DNA from: an uncultured Eggerthellaceae bacterium | GTDB taxonomy: Bacteria; Actinomycetota; Coriobacteriia; Coriobacteriales; Eggerthellaceae | Length of the DNA: 17,365 nt | Direction: 5' to 3' | Assembly: GCA_910589135.1 (NCBI GenBank) | Contig: CAJUSL010000022.1 | Coordinates: forward strand, 7,626-24,990 | Part shown: piece after piece, positions 8,104-17,325 of the stretch | Layout: every line of letters starts with the position of its first letter | How positions within the stretch are numbered: position 1 is the first letter of the stretch | Program-made: the position numbers and the translations under genes | Notes under the pieces: generated by a model | Told to the model about the DNA's origin: nothing | The model's input: the letters and a program-made list of their open reading frames with translations, nothing else | Database searches by the model: none

Positions 8104-8142
8104 GGAGCATGCGGGTGCCCGTTTCCACGAAAAGACCGCGCC

Positions 8143-9252
8143 CTATTTGCACACGAGGTACACGCGGTCCGCAGGGATGTGGATCCACAGCTCGTCGCCC
8201 ACCTGCGGAAGCGGCCCCTCGGCGGAGCGCCGGTCGAGGCGCCAGAACAGGTGCTGGTGCAGGTAGCGCATCTCGTCGTCCGTGCGCGCTACCTCGGGCG
8301 TCGCCCCCGGGCCGCGGTCGAGGAACCCGAGCAGGATCGTGCGGTCGAAGCGCGCGTCGCTCACGCGGTCGACGCGGACGCGGTAGTTGTTGGCGCCCGG
8401 GCCCGAGGCGCGCTCCAGGAAGAAGCCGCGCACGCCAAGGAAGGCCACGCCGTCGGGAACCTCCTGGACCGTCTCCACCGAGACGCCCCACTTCTCCACG
8501 AACACGCGGTGGTCGCCCACCTTCGACGCCGGCACGGCGTTCTTGCACCCCGACAGCTTCAGGGCCGCCTCGGAATGCGGCGCGTTCACCAGCTCGTCGG
8601 CCGTGTCCACCTCCTGGATGCGTCCCCCGTCGACCACGGCGATGCGGTCGCAGAAGCGGATCGCCTCGTCGATGTCGTGGCTCACGTACAGGACCGTGCC
8701 GTCGAAGGCCGAGAACAAGTCGACGAGGTTCTGCTCGAGGACGCCCTTGAGGTGCGCGTCCAGCGCGCTGAACGGCTCGTCGAGCATGAGGATGCCGGGG
8801 CGCGCCGCCAGCATCCGGGCCAGGGCGACGCGCTGCTGCTGCCCGCCGGAGAGCTGCGCCGGGTAGCGTCCCTCGAAGCCGCACAGGCCGAAGCGCTTCA
8901 GCTCGCGCGCGACCGCCGCGGCGGCGTCGGCCTTCGGCACGTCGCGCCCGATGCCCGCGCCCACGTTCTGCTCCACCGTGAGGTTCGGGAACAGCATGTA
9001 GTTCTGGAACAGCAGCGCGGTCTTGCGCTGCTGCGGCGTCAGGTTCACGCGGGCCGCCGAGTCGTAGAACACCCGCCCGTTCACCACGATGCGCCCCTCG
9101 TCGGGCGTCTCGATGCCGGCGATGCAGCGCAGCGTCAGGCTCTTGCCGCAGCCCGACGCGCCCAGAAACCCCAGCGTCTCCGACCCGGCCTCCAAGCACA
9201 CGTCCAGGTCGAACCCCTTGAAGCGCTTGCGTATGTCGACTTCCAGGCTCAC
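8143..9252 (-). CDS. modC: Molybdate ABC transporter ATP-binding protein ModC
   Basis: This is the ATPase that powers molybdate import through ModB. The 369-residue protein has Walker A GASGCGKS (31-38), Q-loop Gln83, the ABC signature LSGGQQQR (134-141), Walker B ILMLDEP (154-160), a D-loop SALD and switch His192. Its C-terminal part (about 235-369) fits the TOBE/Mop-like regulatory domain found in ModC and CysA-type ATPases. The start is GTG at 9252 with GGAGG six bases upstream (minus strand GGAGGCGCCGTG). The frame is open well beyond this point into modB territory, but that extension lacks homology. ModB ends 8 bp upstream. Order and tight spacing with modA and modB fix the substrate as molybdate (or tungstate) rather than sulfate. 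Confidence 0.94.
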   Translation of the reverse strand: MSLEVDIRKRFKGFDLDVCLEAGSETLGFLGASGCGKSLTLRCIAGIETPDEGRIVVNGRVFYDSAARVNLTPQQRKTALLFQNYMLFPNLTVEQNVGAGIGRDVPKADAAAAVARELKRFGLCGFEGRYPAQLSGGQQQRVALARMLAARPGILMLDEPFSALDAHLKGVLEQNLVDLFSAFDGTVLYVSHDIDEAIRFCDRIAVVDGGRIQEVDTADELVNAPHSEAALKLSGCKNAVPASKVGDHRVFVEKWGVSVETVQEVPDGVAFLGVRGFFLERASGPGANNYRVRVDRVSDARFDRTILLGFLDRGPGATPEVARTDDEMRYLHQHLFWRLDRRSAEGPLPQVGDELWIHIPADRVYLVCK

Positions 9253-9260
9253 GGCGCCTC

Positions 9261-10703
9261 CTATTCCTCGACCGTGCGCCTGCGGTAGCGCGTGGTGCGC
9301 TTGCCCCATACGTTGATGAGGAGGATCACCACGAAGCTGAACGCGATGATCACCAGCGTCCAGAACAAGGCGACGTCCACGTTGCCGTTCATCCACTCGA
9401 AGTAGATGGCGATGGGGATGGTGCGCGTGATGCCCGCGTAGTTGCCGGCGAGGAACAGCGTCGCGCCGAACTCGCCGAGCGCGCGGGCGAACGCGAGCAC
9501 GGTCGCCGCCGCGATGGAGCTCCATGACAGCGGCAGCATCAGCCTGAAGAAGATGCGCGCGTTCGACCAGCCCAGCGTGCGCGCCGCGTCCAGCATGTTG
9601 GGGTCGAGCCCCTCGAAGGCGCCGCGCGAGTTGCGGTACATCAGCGGGAAGGCCACCACCACCGCCGCGATCACGGTGGCCGGCCAGCTGAAGATGAGCG
9701 GGAAGCCAATGTCGATGAACCACTGGCCAAGCGGCGTGTTGCGCCCGAAGGCGAGCAGCAGCAAAAAGCCGCAGACCGTCGGCGGCAACACCATGGGTAT
9801 GGTGAACACGGCGTCGAAGACGCCCTGGGCCTTCGGCGAGATGCGCATGGTGAAGTACGCCGCCGCGAGCCCCAGCGCGAAGATGATGACGATGGCGCAG
9901 CCGGTGGTCTTCAGGGTGACCCAGAGCGGGCTGTAGTCGATGCCCGCCAGGAACTCGCCCAGCCATGCAAGCCCCGTGGCCTCCTGCCGGATGGCGACCG
10001 CGGAGGCGTCGACCAGCCGCGCGAAGTCCGCGAAGTCGCTCGTGACGTGGCTGGGATGCGCGGGGTCGGTGACGTCTGCGCCGTCCTCGCCGATGATGCA
10101 GGCGTAGTAGCGCCCGTCGGCGACCTCCTGGTCGAACGAGTAGACGACGCCCTCGCAAACATAGCGGGACTCGCTAGTGAAGCGCCAGTCGGACAGGGCG
10201 GAAAGCCGCGCGGGGCTCTTCGCATGGGCCTCGTCGAGCGCAACGAGGTAGTCCTTCAGCAGCCCGACGTCGGCAGCGTCGTCGCGCGACAGCCCGAACC
10301 GTTCGAGCACGGCGGCCGGCACGTAGACGACGGCGAAGTCGGTCGTGCCCACCACCGAAAGGTTCTCGGGCTGGTCGCCCACGTAGTAGTTGTACCCGTG
10401 GTAGGCGTCGCCGACCTTGCGGTTCGAGCCGGCCTGGGCGCGCGAGAAGTCCGCCACCCCGAAGGAGCAGCCCTCAATCAGGGCCGCGTCCCCCTCGGCG
10501 GACACCGTGACGTCGCCCCACTCCTGCTGCAGGCGTTCCACGTCGCCCGGACCGGACGCGTCGTCGGGCGTGATGTGCACGGCCGGCTCGTCCGCCTGGG
10601 GGATGCCGGCGCCTTCGCTGGCGAAGGCTCCCGCAGGCGCGAGGGCCGACAAGACGAGGAGGAGGGCGGCGAGCGCCGACGTTATGGACCGCGATGCGCT
10701 CAT
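9261..10703 (-). CDS. modB: Molybdate ABC transporter permease ModB with a secreted N-terminal domain
   Basis: ModB forms the membrane channel for molybdate import. Residues about 258-480 are a normal ModB: spans near 267-285, 300-319, 339-357, 396-415 and 446-466, the IPMVLPPTVCG segment, and the coupling loop LDAARTLGWSNARIFFRLMLP (371-391) that contacts ModC. The C-terminus is basic (KRTTRYRRR), hence cytoplasmic. What is odd is the length: 480 residues against about 220-230 usually. Residues 1-28 look like a signal peptide (hydrophobic core, AFA at the end). Residues 29-257 are hydrophilic with three cysteines (79, 183, 202), and I do not recognise a domain there. Five spans with the C-terminus inside place this part outside the cell. 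The ATG at 10703 has GGAGGAGG upstream, supporting the long form. The gene follows modA by 39 bp and precedes modC by 8 bp. Confidence 0.93.
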   Translation of the reverse strand: MSASRSITSALAALLLVLSALAPAGAFASEGAGIPQADEPAVHITPDDASGPGDVERLQQEWGDVTVSAEGDAALIEGCSFGVADFSRAQAGSNRKVGDAYHGYNYYVGDQPENLSVVGTTDFAVVYVPAAVLERFGLSRDDAADVGLLKDYLVALDEAHAKSPARLSALSDWRFTSESRYVCEGVVYSFDQEVADGRYYACIIGEDGADVTDPAHPSHVTSDFADFARLVDASAVAIRQEATGLAWLGEFLAGIDYSPLWVTLKTTGCAIVIIFALGLAAAYFTMRISPKAQGVFDAVFTIPMVLPPTVCGFLLLLAFGRNTPLGQWFIDIGFPLIFSWPATVIAAVVVAFPLMYRNSRGAFEGLDPNMLDAARTLGWSNARIFFRLMLPLSWSSIAAATVLAFARALGEFGATLFLAGNYAGITRTIPIAIYFEWMNGNVDVALFWTLVIIAFSFVVILLINVWGKRTTRYRRRTVEE

Positions 10704-10742
10704 GAAGCCTCCTCCCCGTGGAAAACCGTCGTGCAGACTATT

Positions 10743-11687
10743 CTAGTCCTGCGCGAGCTGGAAGCCCCACTCGTTCCAGACCTTCTGGGCCTCCGGGTCG
10801 GTGACGCACCACTCGATGAAGTCGGCGGCGGCCTCGGCGTTCTCGGAGGCGGCCGCCACGGCACCCGGGTACGAGATGGGCTTGTGGGCGTCGGCCGGGA
10901 TGATGCCCACGATCTCGACGTCGAAGCGGTAGGCGTCCGACGAGTAGACGATGGCCACGTCCACCTCGCCGCTGGCGGCCTTCTGGCAGACGTTGCCGAC
11001 GCTGGCGTCGGTGGAGGGGGTGATGCCGACGTAGGCGCCGCCCTTGCCCGAGATGTCCTTGCCCGTCTTGCCGGCCTCCGCGGCGGCGGGCTGGTAGGCC
11101 CCTACCGTGGAAAGCGCCTGCGCGGCGTAGTTGCCGGCAGGCACGGAGTCGTCGCCGACGCAGACCGTGTACTGGCCGTCGGCGATCTGCTGCAGGGTGA
11201 CGTCCTGAAGGCCGGAGCCCTTCTTGGCGACGACGACGAGCTCGTTGGCGAACATGTCGGTGCGGGTCGCGTCGTCGGTGAGGCTCTTCTCTTCGGCGGA
11301 ATCCATGGTGCCCTTGGACGCCGTGATCAGCACGTCGGCCTGGCCGCCGCCGGAAAGCATCTCCACCAGCTCGCCGGAGCCCTTGTACTGGGCGTCGGCG
11401 AACGTGACGCCCGTCTGCTCGGTGTAGAGCTCCATCGCCTCGGGCATGGCCTTCTGCAGCGAGTTGGCGGCGTAGACCTGCAGCTCGACGCCGCTCTGCG
11501 CGGCGGCGGACGAGGACGCCGACGAGCTGGAGGAAGCGCCCGAAGAGCATCCCGCAAGCGCAAGCGCTGCCGCAAGCGACAGCGCGCACGCGCCTGCCGC
11601 AACCGCGCGCATGCGGCGCGTTCCGTGCTGCATGCGTTCCGCACGCATTCCCACCCTGTCTTCGGCCAGCCTGTCGATGATGCCCAT
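10743..11687 (-). CDS. modA: Molybdate-binding lipoprotein ModA
   Basis: ModA captures molybdate outside the cell and delivers it to ModB. The 314-residue protein has a long basic N-region, a hydrophobic stretch and a lipobox, LALAGC, with Cys47 as the lipid anchor. A Ser/Ala linker (48-66) leads into the binding domain. That domain starts LQVYAANSLQKAMPEAMELY and contains YKGSGELVEML, ADVLITASKGTMD, NELVVVAKKGSG, and GEVDVAIVYSSDAY, in the family order. The Ser residues in AANS and the GSG turn correspond to oxyanion contacts in known ModA proteins. I chose ATG 11687 because it has GGGAGG six bases upstream; Met26 would give a more normal signal peptide but lacks a ribosome site. It heads the mod operon behind a strong promoter with an overlapping palindrome. 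Confidence 0.95.
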   Translation of the reverse strand: MGIIDRLAEDRVGMRAERMQHGTRRMRAVAAGACALSLAAALALAGCSSGASSSSSASSSAAAQSGVELQVYAANSLQKAMPEAMELYTEQTGVTFADAQYKGSGELVEMLSGGGQADVLITASKGTMDSAEEKSLTDDATRTDMFANELVVVAKKGSGLQDVTLQQIADGQYTVCVGDDSVPAGNYAAQALSTVGAYQPAAAEAGKTGKDISGKGGAYVGITPSTDASVGNVCQKAASGEVDVAIVYSSDAYRFDVEIVGIIPADAHKPISYPGAVAAASENAEAAADFIEWCVTDPEAQKVWNEWGFQLAQD

Positions 11688-11722
11688 GGTTTCCTCCCTG
11701 TACGCATTCCATATTGTTCTTA

Positions 11723-11738
11723 TGTGGATATATCCACA
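11723..11738. promoter_or_regulatory. Perfect 16-bp palindrome, probable operator of the mod operon
   Basis: TGTGGATATATCCACA is its own reverse complement. It starts seven bases downstream of the -10 of the modA promoter, so it spans roughly +1 to +16, a classic repressor position. It does not match the E. coli ModE site I remember. Each half is one base from a DnaA box, an alternative reading that seems less likely here. Confidence 0.65.
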
Positions 11739-11745
11739 ATTGAGA

Positions 11746-11773
11746 ATAATATCAAAAGCACGTATCCTGTCAA
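11746..11773 (-). promoter_or_regulatory. Promoter of modABC
   Basis: The minus strand has TTGACA (11773-11768), a 16-bp spacer and TATTAT (11751-11746), matching the sigma-70/SigA consensus in 11 of 12 positions. It lies 59 bp upstream of the modA ATG. The strip from here to the polA stop (11774-11875) holds no gene and no convincing terminator. Confidence 0.75.
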
Positions 11774-11875
11774 CGGAGGGCCATGGTTGCGCGGCAAGGA
11801 ACGTTCGTCTTCTTCAAGCTGCAGCGCGGTGCGGCAAAAGCGGACCTCCCCCGCATCCCGCGCTGTGCCGAGCGC

Positions 11876-14503
<2,628 letters not shown>

Positions 14504-14517
14504 GGAGCCTCCCGGGA

Positions 14518-15186
14518 CTAAGTGTTCCAGAGATATCCTACACCACGCACGGTCTCCAGTCTTTGCGCGAGGTCGGGCCCCAGCTTCGCGCGGACGCGCC
14601 TGACGTGGACGTCCACGGTGCGCGAGCCCCCGTAGTAGTCGAAGCCCCACACCCGCCGCAGCAGCGTGTCGCGCGAATAGGTGCGCCCGGGATGCGTGAC
14701 GAGGAACGCCAGCAGCGCGTACTCGAGATACGTGAAATCGAGCGGCTCGCCGCCCACGCGCACCTGGTATGTCGCCAGGTTGATGGTCATGTTGTCGACC
14801 GAGACGAAGTCGCCGGAATGCGTCTCGGTGCCCGGCCAGAGCAGCAGGCGCACCCGAGCCGCGCATTCCTCGGGGGAGGCGTCATGCGTCACGAAGTCGG
14901 ATGCGACCCGCATGGGGAGCCGGAAGTCGGGAAGCGCGTCCCGCTTCACGATCAGCAGCATGGCCCCGATGCCGTCCTCCACCAGCAGGTCCTCGGCCTC
15001 GGACATGCTCGCCTGCGATGCGCCAGCGGCTTCGTATACGACCAGGTCGCATGCAGGCTCCTGCCTAAGCAGGGTGCGGAGATGGGCGCAGGACCCGGCC
15101 ACGACCTCGACGTCCATGCGCGAGAGCACCTGCTGGAACTTGTGGGCGTTGTCCAGAGAATCCGCTACGAACACAACCTTCTTCAC
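14518..15186 (-). CDS. Atypical OmpR-family response regulator (GlnR-like)
   Basis: A 222-residue two-domain regulator. Residues 124-222 are an OmpR/PhoB winged helix (LDFTYLEYALLAFLVTHPGRTYSRDTLL, then GGSRTVDVHVRRVRAKLG and ETVRGVGYLW). Residues 1-120 have a receiver-like fold but a changed active site. The strand ending DLVVYE puts Glu52 where the phosphorylated Asp should be, and the acidic pair near the N-terminus reads DS (9-10). No kinase gene is nearby. It starts with GTG at 15186, one base after the glnA stop, so translation is probably coupled. Actinobacterial GlnR is also a phosphorylation-independent OmpR-type regulator of glnA, so a role in nitrogen control is a reasonable inference from position, not shown by the sequence. 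The gene precedes polA by 14 bp. Confidence 0.9.
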   Translation of the reverse strand: MKKVVFVADSLDNAHKFQQVLSRMDVEVVAGSCAHLRTLLRQEPACDLVVYEAAGASQASMSEAEDLLVEDGIGAMLLIVKRDALPDFRLPMRVASDFVTHDASPEECAARVRLLLWPGTETHSGDFVSVDNMTINLATYQVRVGGEPLDFTYLEYALLAFLVTHPGRTYSRDTLLRRVWGFDYYGGSRTVDVHVRRVRAKLGPDLAQRLETVRGVGYLWNT

Positions 15187-15187
15187 G

Positions 15188-16546
15188 CTACAGCACCGCC
15201 AGGTTCCGCTCGAGCTCCCAAGGCGTTACCGTCCTCTGGTAGCCGTCCCAGTCCGCCCGCTTGGCATCCGCCAGGTACTCGTGCACGTGGTCGCCCAGCA
15301 CCTCGCGCATGAGCGCGCTGTCGGCGAACGCCTCGAGCGCCTCGCCTAGCGTGCGCGGCAGCACGTCGACGCCGAGCGCCTCCGCCTCCGCGGGGCTCAT
15401 CTTGAAGAAGTCGTGGCCCTCCATGGGCTCGCAGAGCGGAAGCTCGCGCTCGATGCCGTCGAGCCCGGCCGCGAGCATCGCCGAGAACGCCAGGTAGGGG
15501 TTGCAGGCCGGATCGGGGTTGCGCAGCTCGACGCGGCATGCGTCGGCGCTGTTGGGGCGGTACCCGGGTATGCGCACCATGGTCGACCGGTTGTGGCGCG
15601 CCCATGCGATCGTCGAAGGCGCGTTCATGCCGCCGCACAGGCGCTTGTAGGAGTTCACGTACTGGTTCGTGACCAGGCAGAGCTCCTTGGCGTGCGCCAG
15701 GATGCCGGCGACGAAGTGCTTCGCGGTCGCCGACAGGTTGTAGCCCGACCCGTCGGTCTCGTCGAAGAAGGCGTTCCTCCCCTCCCCGTCGAAGAGGCTG
15801 AGGTGCACGTGCATGCCGTTGCCCGGCACCCCTTCGATGGGCTTGGGCATGAACGACGCGTACACGCCGTGCTTGATCGCGATCTCCTTGACGACGAGCT
15901 TGTAGGTCATCACCGAGTCGGCCATGGACAGCGCGTCCGAGTAGCGCAGGTCGATCTCGTGCTGCGAGGGGCCGCACTCGTGATGCGAGTACTCGACGGG
16001 AATGCCCATCTTCTCCAGCGTGAGGACCGTGTCGCGCCTGAGGTCGCTCGCGTAGTCCAGCGACGTGAGGTCGAACGACGTCCCCGCGTCGAGCGGCTCT
16101 GCGCCCTCGGCGTCCTTGAAGTAGAAGAACTCGATCTCGCAGCCGATGTTCGCCGTGAAGCCCGCGTCGGCCGCGCGCCTGATCGCCCGCTTCATGATGT
16201 GGCGCGAGTCCGCCTCGAAGGGACGCCCGTCGGGCTTCTGGATGTCGCAGAACATCCTGGCAACGGCGTTCGATTCCGGCCGCCAGGGAAGCACCTGGAA
16301 GGTGCCGGGGTCGGGAAACGCCAGGATGTCCGAATCCTGGATGGCGCTGAACCCGCGTATGCTCGACCCGTCGAAGCCCATGCCGCCGGCGAAGGCGTTC
16401 TCGAGCTCGCCGGGGACGACGGCGAACGACTTCATGTTCCCCAGCACGTCGGCGAACCAGCACCGTATGAAATGGACGTCCCTGTTCTCGATCGTCTTGA
16501 GCACGAAGTCCTGCTCGGGCTTCGTGCCGCCGAATTCGTCTCCCAA
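15188..16546 (-). CDS. glnA: Glutamine synthetase, type I
   Basis: This enzyme makes glutamine from glutamate, ammonia and ATP, the main route of ammonium assimilation. From the start chosen it has 452 residues, close to the Gram-positive type I-alpha enzyme. Motifs include FADVLGNMKSF, MGFDGSSIRGF, metal-binding GCEIEFFYF and HECGPSQHEIDLRY, NGMHVHLSLF, the ATP loop NRSTMVRIPGYRP and VELRNPDPACNPYLAFSAML. The C-terminal part (DFFKMSPAEAEALGVDVLPRTLGEAL) lacks the adenylylation tyrosine loop of the I-beta enzymes, so control by adenylylation is not expected. I place the start at TTG 16546, five bases after AGGAGG, in preference to GTG 16600, which adds an 18-residue Ala-rich tail absent from relatives. 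A regulator gene follows at one base. Confidence 0.95.
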   Translation of the reverse strand: MGDEFGGTKPEQDFVLKTIENRDVHFIRCWFADVLGNMKSFAVVPGELENAFAGGMGFDGSSIRGFSAIQDSDILAFPDPGTFQVLPWRPESNAVARMFCDIQKPDGRPFEADSRHIMKRAIRRAADAGFTANIGCEIEFFYFKDAEGAEPLDAGTSFDLTSLDYASDLRRDTVLTLEKMGIPVEYSHHECGPSQHEIDLRYSDALSMADSVMTYKLVVKEIAIKHGVYASFMPKPIEGVPGNGMHVHLSLFDGEGRNAFFDETDGSGYNLSATAKHFVAGILAHAKELCLVTNQYVNSYKRLCGGMNAPSTIAWARHNRSTMVRIPGYRPNSADACRVELRNPDPACNPYLAFSAMLAAGLDGIERELPLCEPMEGHDFFKMSPAEAEALGVDVLPRTLGEALEAFADSALMREVLGDHVHEYLADAKRADWDGYQRTVTPWELERNLAVL

Positions 16547-16551
16547 TCCTG

Positions 16552-16557
16552 CCTCCT
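16552..16557 (-). promoter_or_regulatory. Ribosome binding site that decides the glnA start
   Basis: AGGAGG on the minus strand lies five bases ahead of the TTG at 16546. The rival GTG at 16600 has only AAAGG about nine bases away. The TTG start also gives an N-terminus of normal glutamine synthetase length. Confidence 0.7.
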
Positions 16558-16619
16558 CGCGTGCCGGGCGCGCCGCCGCTGCCGCACCGTGCGGCGGCAC
16601 CCGCGGCGCCTTTCGTTCA

Positions 16620-16625
16620 ATTGTA
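16620..16625 (-). promoter_or_regulatory. Possible glnA -10 element
   Basis: TACAAT on the minus strand is close to the -10 consensus and lies six bases beyond the T run of the rpmE terminator. The -35 position falls inside the terminator stem and matches poorly, so an activator might be needed. From here to the TTG start the leader is about 66 bases and contains a GC-rich dyad (TGCCGC/GCGGCA). Confidence 0.4.
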
Positions 16626-16630
16626 GGCGC

Positions 16631-16661
16631 AAAACGGGCCCCCGCGACACGCGAGAGCCCG
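16631..16661 (-). terminator. Rho-independent terminator of rpmE
   Basis: The minus strand forms a 12-bp stem (16661-16650 with 16646-16635, ten Watson-Crick pairs and two G.U) around a 3-base loop, TGT, followed directly by TTTT. It lies 26 bp after the rpmE stop and separates rpmE from the glnA operon. Confidence 0.85.
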
Positions 16662-16687
16662 GATTTAAAGAAGGTTTAACCTGAAGC

Positions 16688-17242
16688 CTATTCGGCGGCT
16701 TCCACGGCCTCCTCCTGCGCCTCGGCGGAAGGCTCGGCAGCGCTTCCCTGCTCGGCGGTGTCGTTGCCGGCGAGCTCGTCGGCGGCGACGGCGTCGGCCG
16801 CAGCGTCGGCTGCAGCGGCGGCCTCCTCCTGCGCCTCGGCGGAAGGCTCGGCCGTCATGCCCTGCTCGGCGGTGGCGTCGTCGGCAGGAGCAGCCTTGGC
16901 GGCCTCCTCCTCGAACTTGGCCTTGCGGGCGGCCTTTTCGGCGGCCTTCGCCTCGCGGGCGGCCTTCTTGGCGGCCTCCTGCTCGGCCACCTTCGCGGCA
17001 CGCTCGGCCTTCTTGGCGGCCTCGCGGGCGGCGACGGTCTCGGTGGCCGAACCGAAGCGGTCGGCGAAGCGCTGGACGCGTCCGCCGGTGTCGATGAGCT
17101 TCTGCGTGCCGGAGTAGAACGGATGGCACACGTTGCAGATGTCGATCCTGAGCTCGGGCTTGGTGGAACGCGTGGTGAACTCGTTGCCGCAGCTGCAGCG
17201 CACCGTGCACTCCATGTAGTCGGGATGGATGTCCTTCTTCAT
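16688..17242 (-). CDS. rpmE: Ribosomal protein L31 with long low-complexity C-terminal extension
   Basis: L31 is a large-subunit protein that bridges to the small subunit. Residues 1-68 are a normal zinc-type L31: [12 protein letters not shown] (Cys16, Cys18), then [24 protein letters not shown] with Cys36 and Cys39 completing the zinc site. The protein is 184 residues, whereas L31 usually has 70-90. The extra part begins with a Lys/Arg/Ala/Glu helix-forming stretch (72-118, likely coiled coil) and ends with an acidic Ala/Glu tail (119-184). The tail contains two copies of [18 protein letters not shown]. The frame, codon use and the following terminator all support the long form. The ATG at 17242 has AAGGAG upstream, within a foldable leader. 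Confidence 0.95.
   Translation of the reverse strand: MKKDIHPDYMECTVRCSCGNEFTTRSTKPELRIDICNVCHPFYSGTQKLIDTGGRVQRFADRFGSATETVAAREAAKKAERAAKVAEQEAAKKAAREAKAAEKAARKAKFEEEAAKAAPADDATAEQGMTAEPSAEAQEEAAAAADAAADAVAADELAGNDTAEQGSAAEPSAEAQEEAVEAAE
16705..16852 (-). repeat. Direct repeat inside rpmE (two 34-bp copies)
   Basis: Positions 16705-16738 and 16819-16852 are identical over 34 bases, 114 bp apart (38 codons, in frame). A second matching block of 15 bases (ccctgctcggcggtg) follows each. The copies encode the PSAEAQEEA repeats of the L31 tail and suggest in-frame duplication of a 38-residue unit. Confidence 0.85.
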
Positions 17243-17246
17243 GTTT

Positions 17247-17293
17247 GGGCTCCTTATCTAGCGCCTTGGTTTCCGACCAAGGCTGGACAGCCC
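17247..17293 (-). promoter_or_regulatory. Foldable 5' leader of rpmE, possible L31 autoregulatory element
   Basis: Minus-strand RNA here forms a perfect 8-bp hairpin, GCCTTGGT/ACCAAGGC (17283-17263, loop CGGAA). A closing stem GGGCT/AGCCC (17293-17289 with 17251-17247) covers the last two bases of the AAGGAG ribosome site. A rival small hairpin, GGCT/AGCC, could free it. Such a layout fits translational feedback by a ribosomal protein. Structured L31 leaders are known in several phyla and, from memory, in Coriobacteria. Confidence 0.55.
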
Positions 17294-17297
17294 GTCA

Positions 17298-17325
17298 ATG
17301 TTACCACAACCCGCCTTGATTACAA
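17298..17325 (-). promoter_or_regulatory. Promoter of rpmE
   Basis: TTGTAA (17325-17320), a 16-bp spacer and TAACAT (17303-17298) with an upstream TG form an extended -10 promoter. The -35 overlaps the stop codon of the superoxide reductase gene. The GTTGTGGTAACATT box is shared with the yebC promoter. Confidence 0.65.

Noticed and set aside
8044..8142. Molybdenum-cofactor riboswitch upstream of moaA
   Set aside because: The gap is about 100 bases and shows only a simple dyad, not the multi-stem fold of the known motif.
9253..10158. Upstream extension of the modC frame into modB (possible permease-ATPase fusion)
   Set aside because: The extension is the wrong frame for ModB and lacks homology; GTG 9252 has a good ribosome site.
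11723..11738. Pair of inverted DnaA boxes
   Set aside because: Each half is one base off consensus, there is no cluster of further boxes and no dnaA/dnaN nearby; the position over a promoter start favours an operator.
14504..14866. Longer polA start giving 121 extra residues
   Set aside because: It overlaps the regulator gene and the added residues are Arg/Ala-rich noise; the ATG at 14503 has a ribosome site and the normal Pol I start.
16547..16600. GTG start for glnA adding 18 residues
   Set aside because: Weak ribosome site and an Ala-rich tail not found in type I enzymes; the TTG fits better.
15413..16684. Plus-strand open frame opposite glnA
   Set aside because: Antisense shadow with no domain or start signal.
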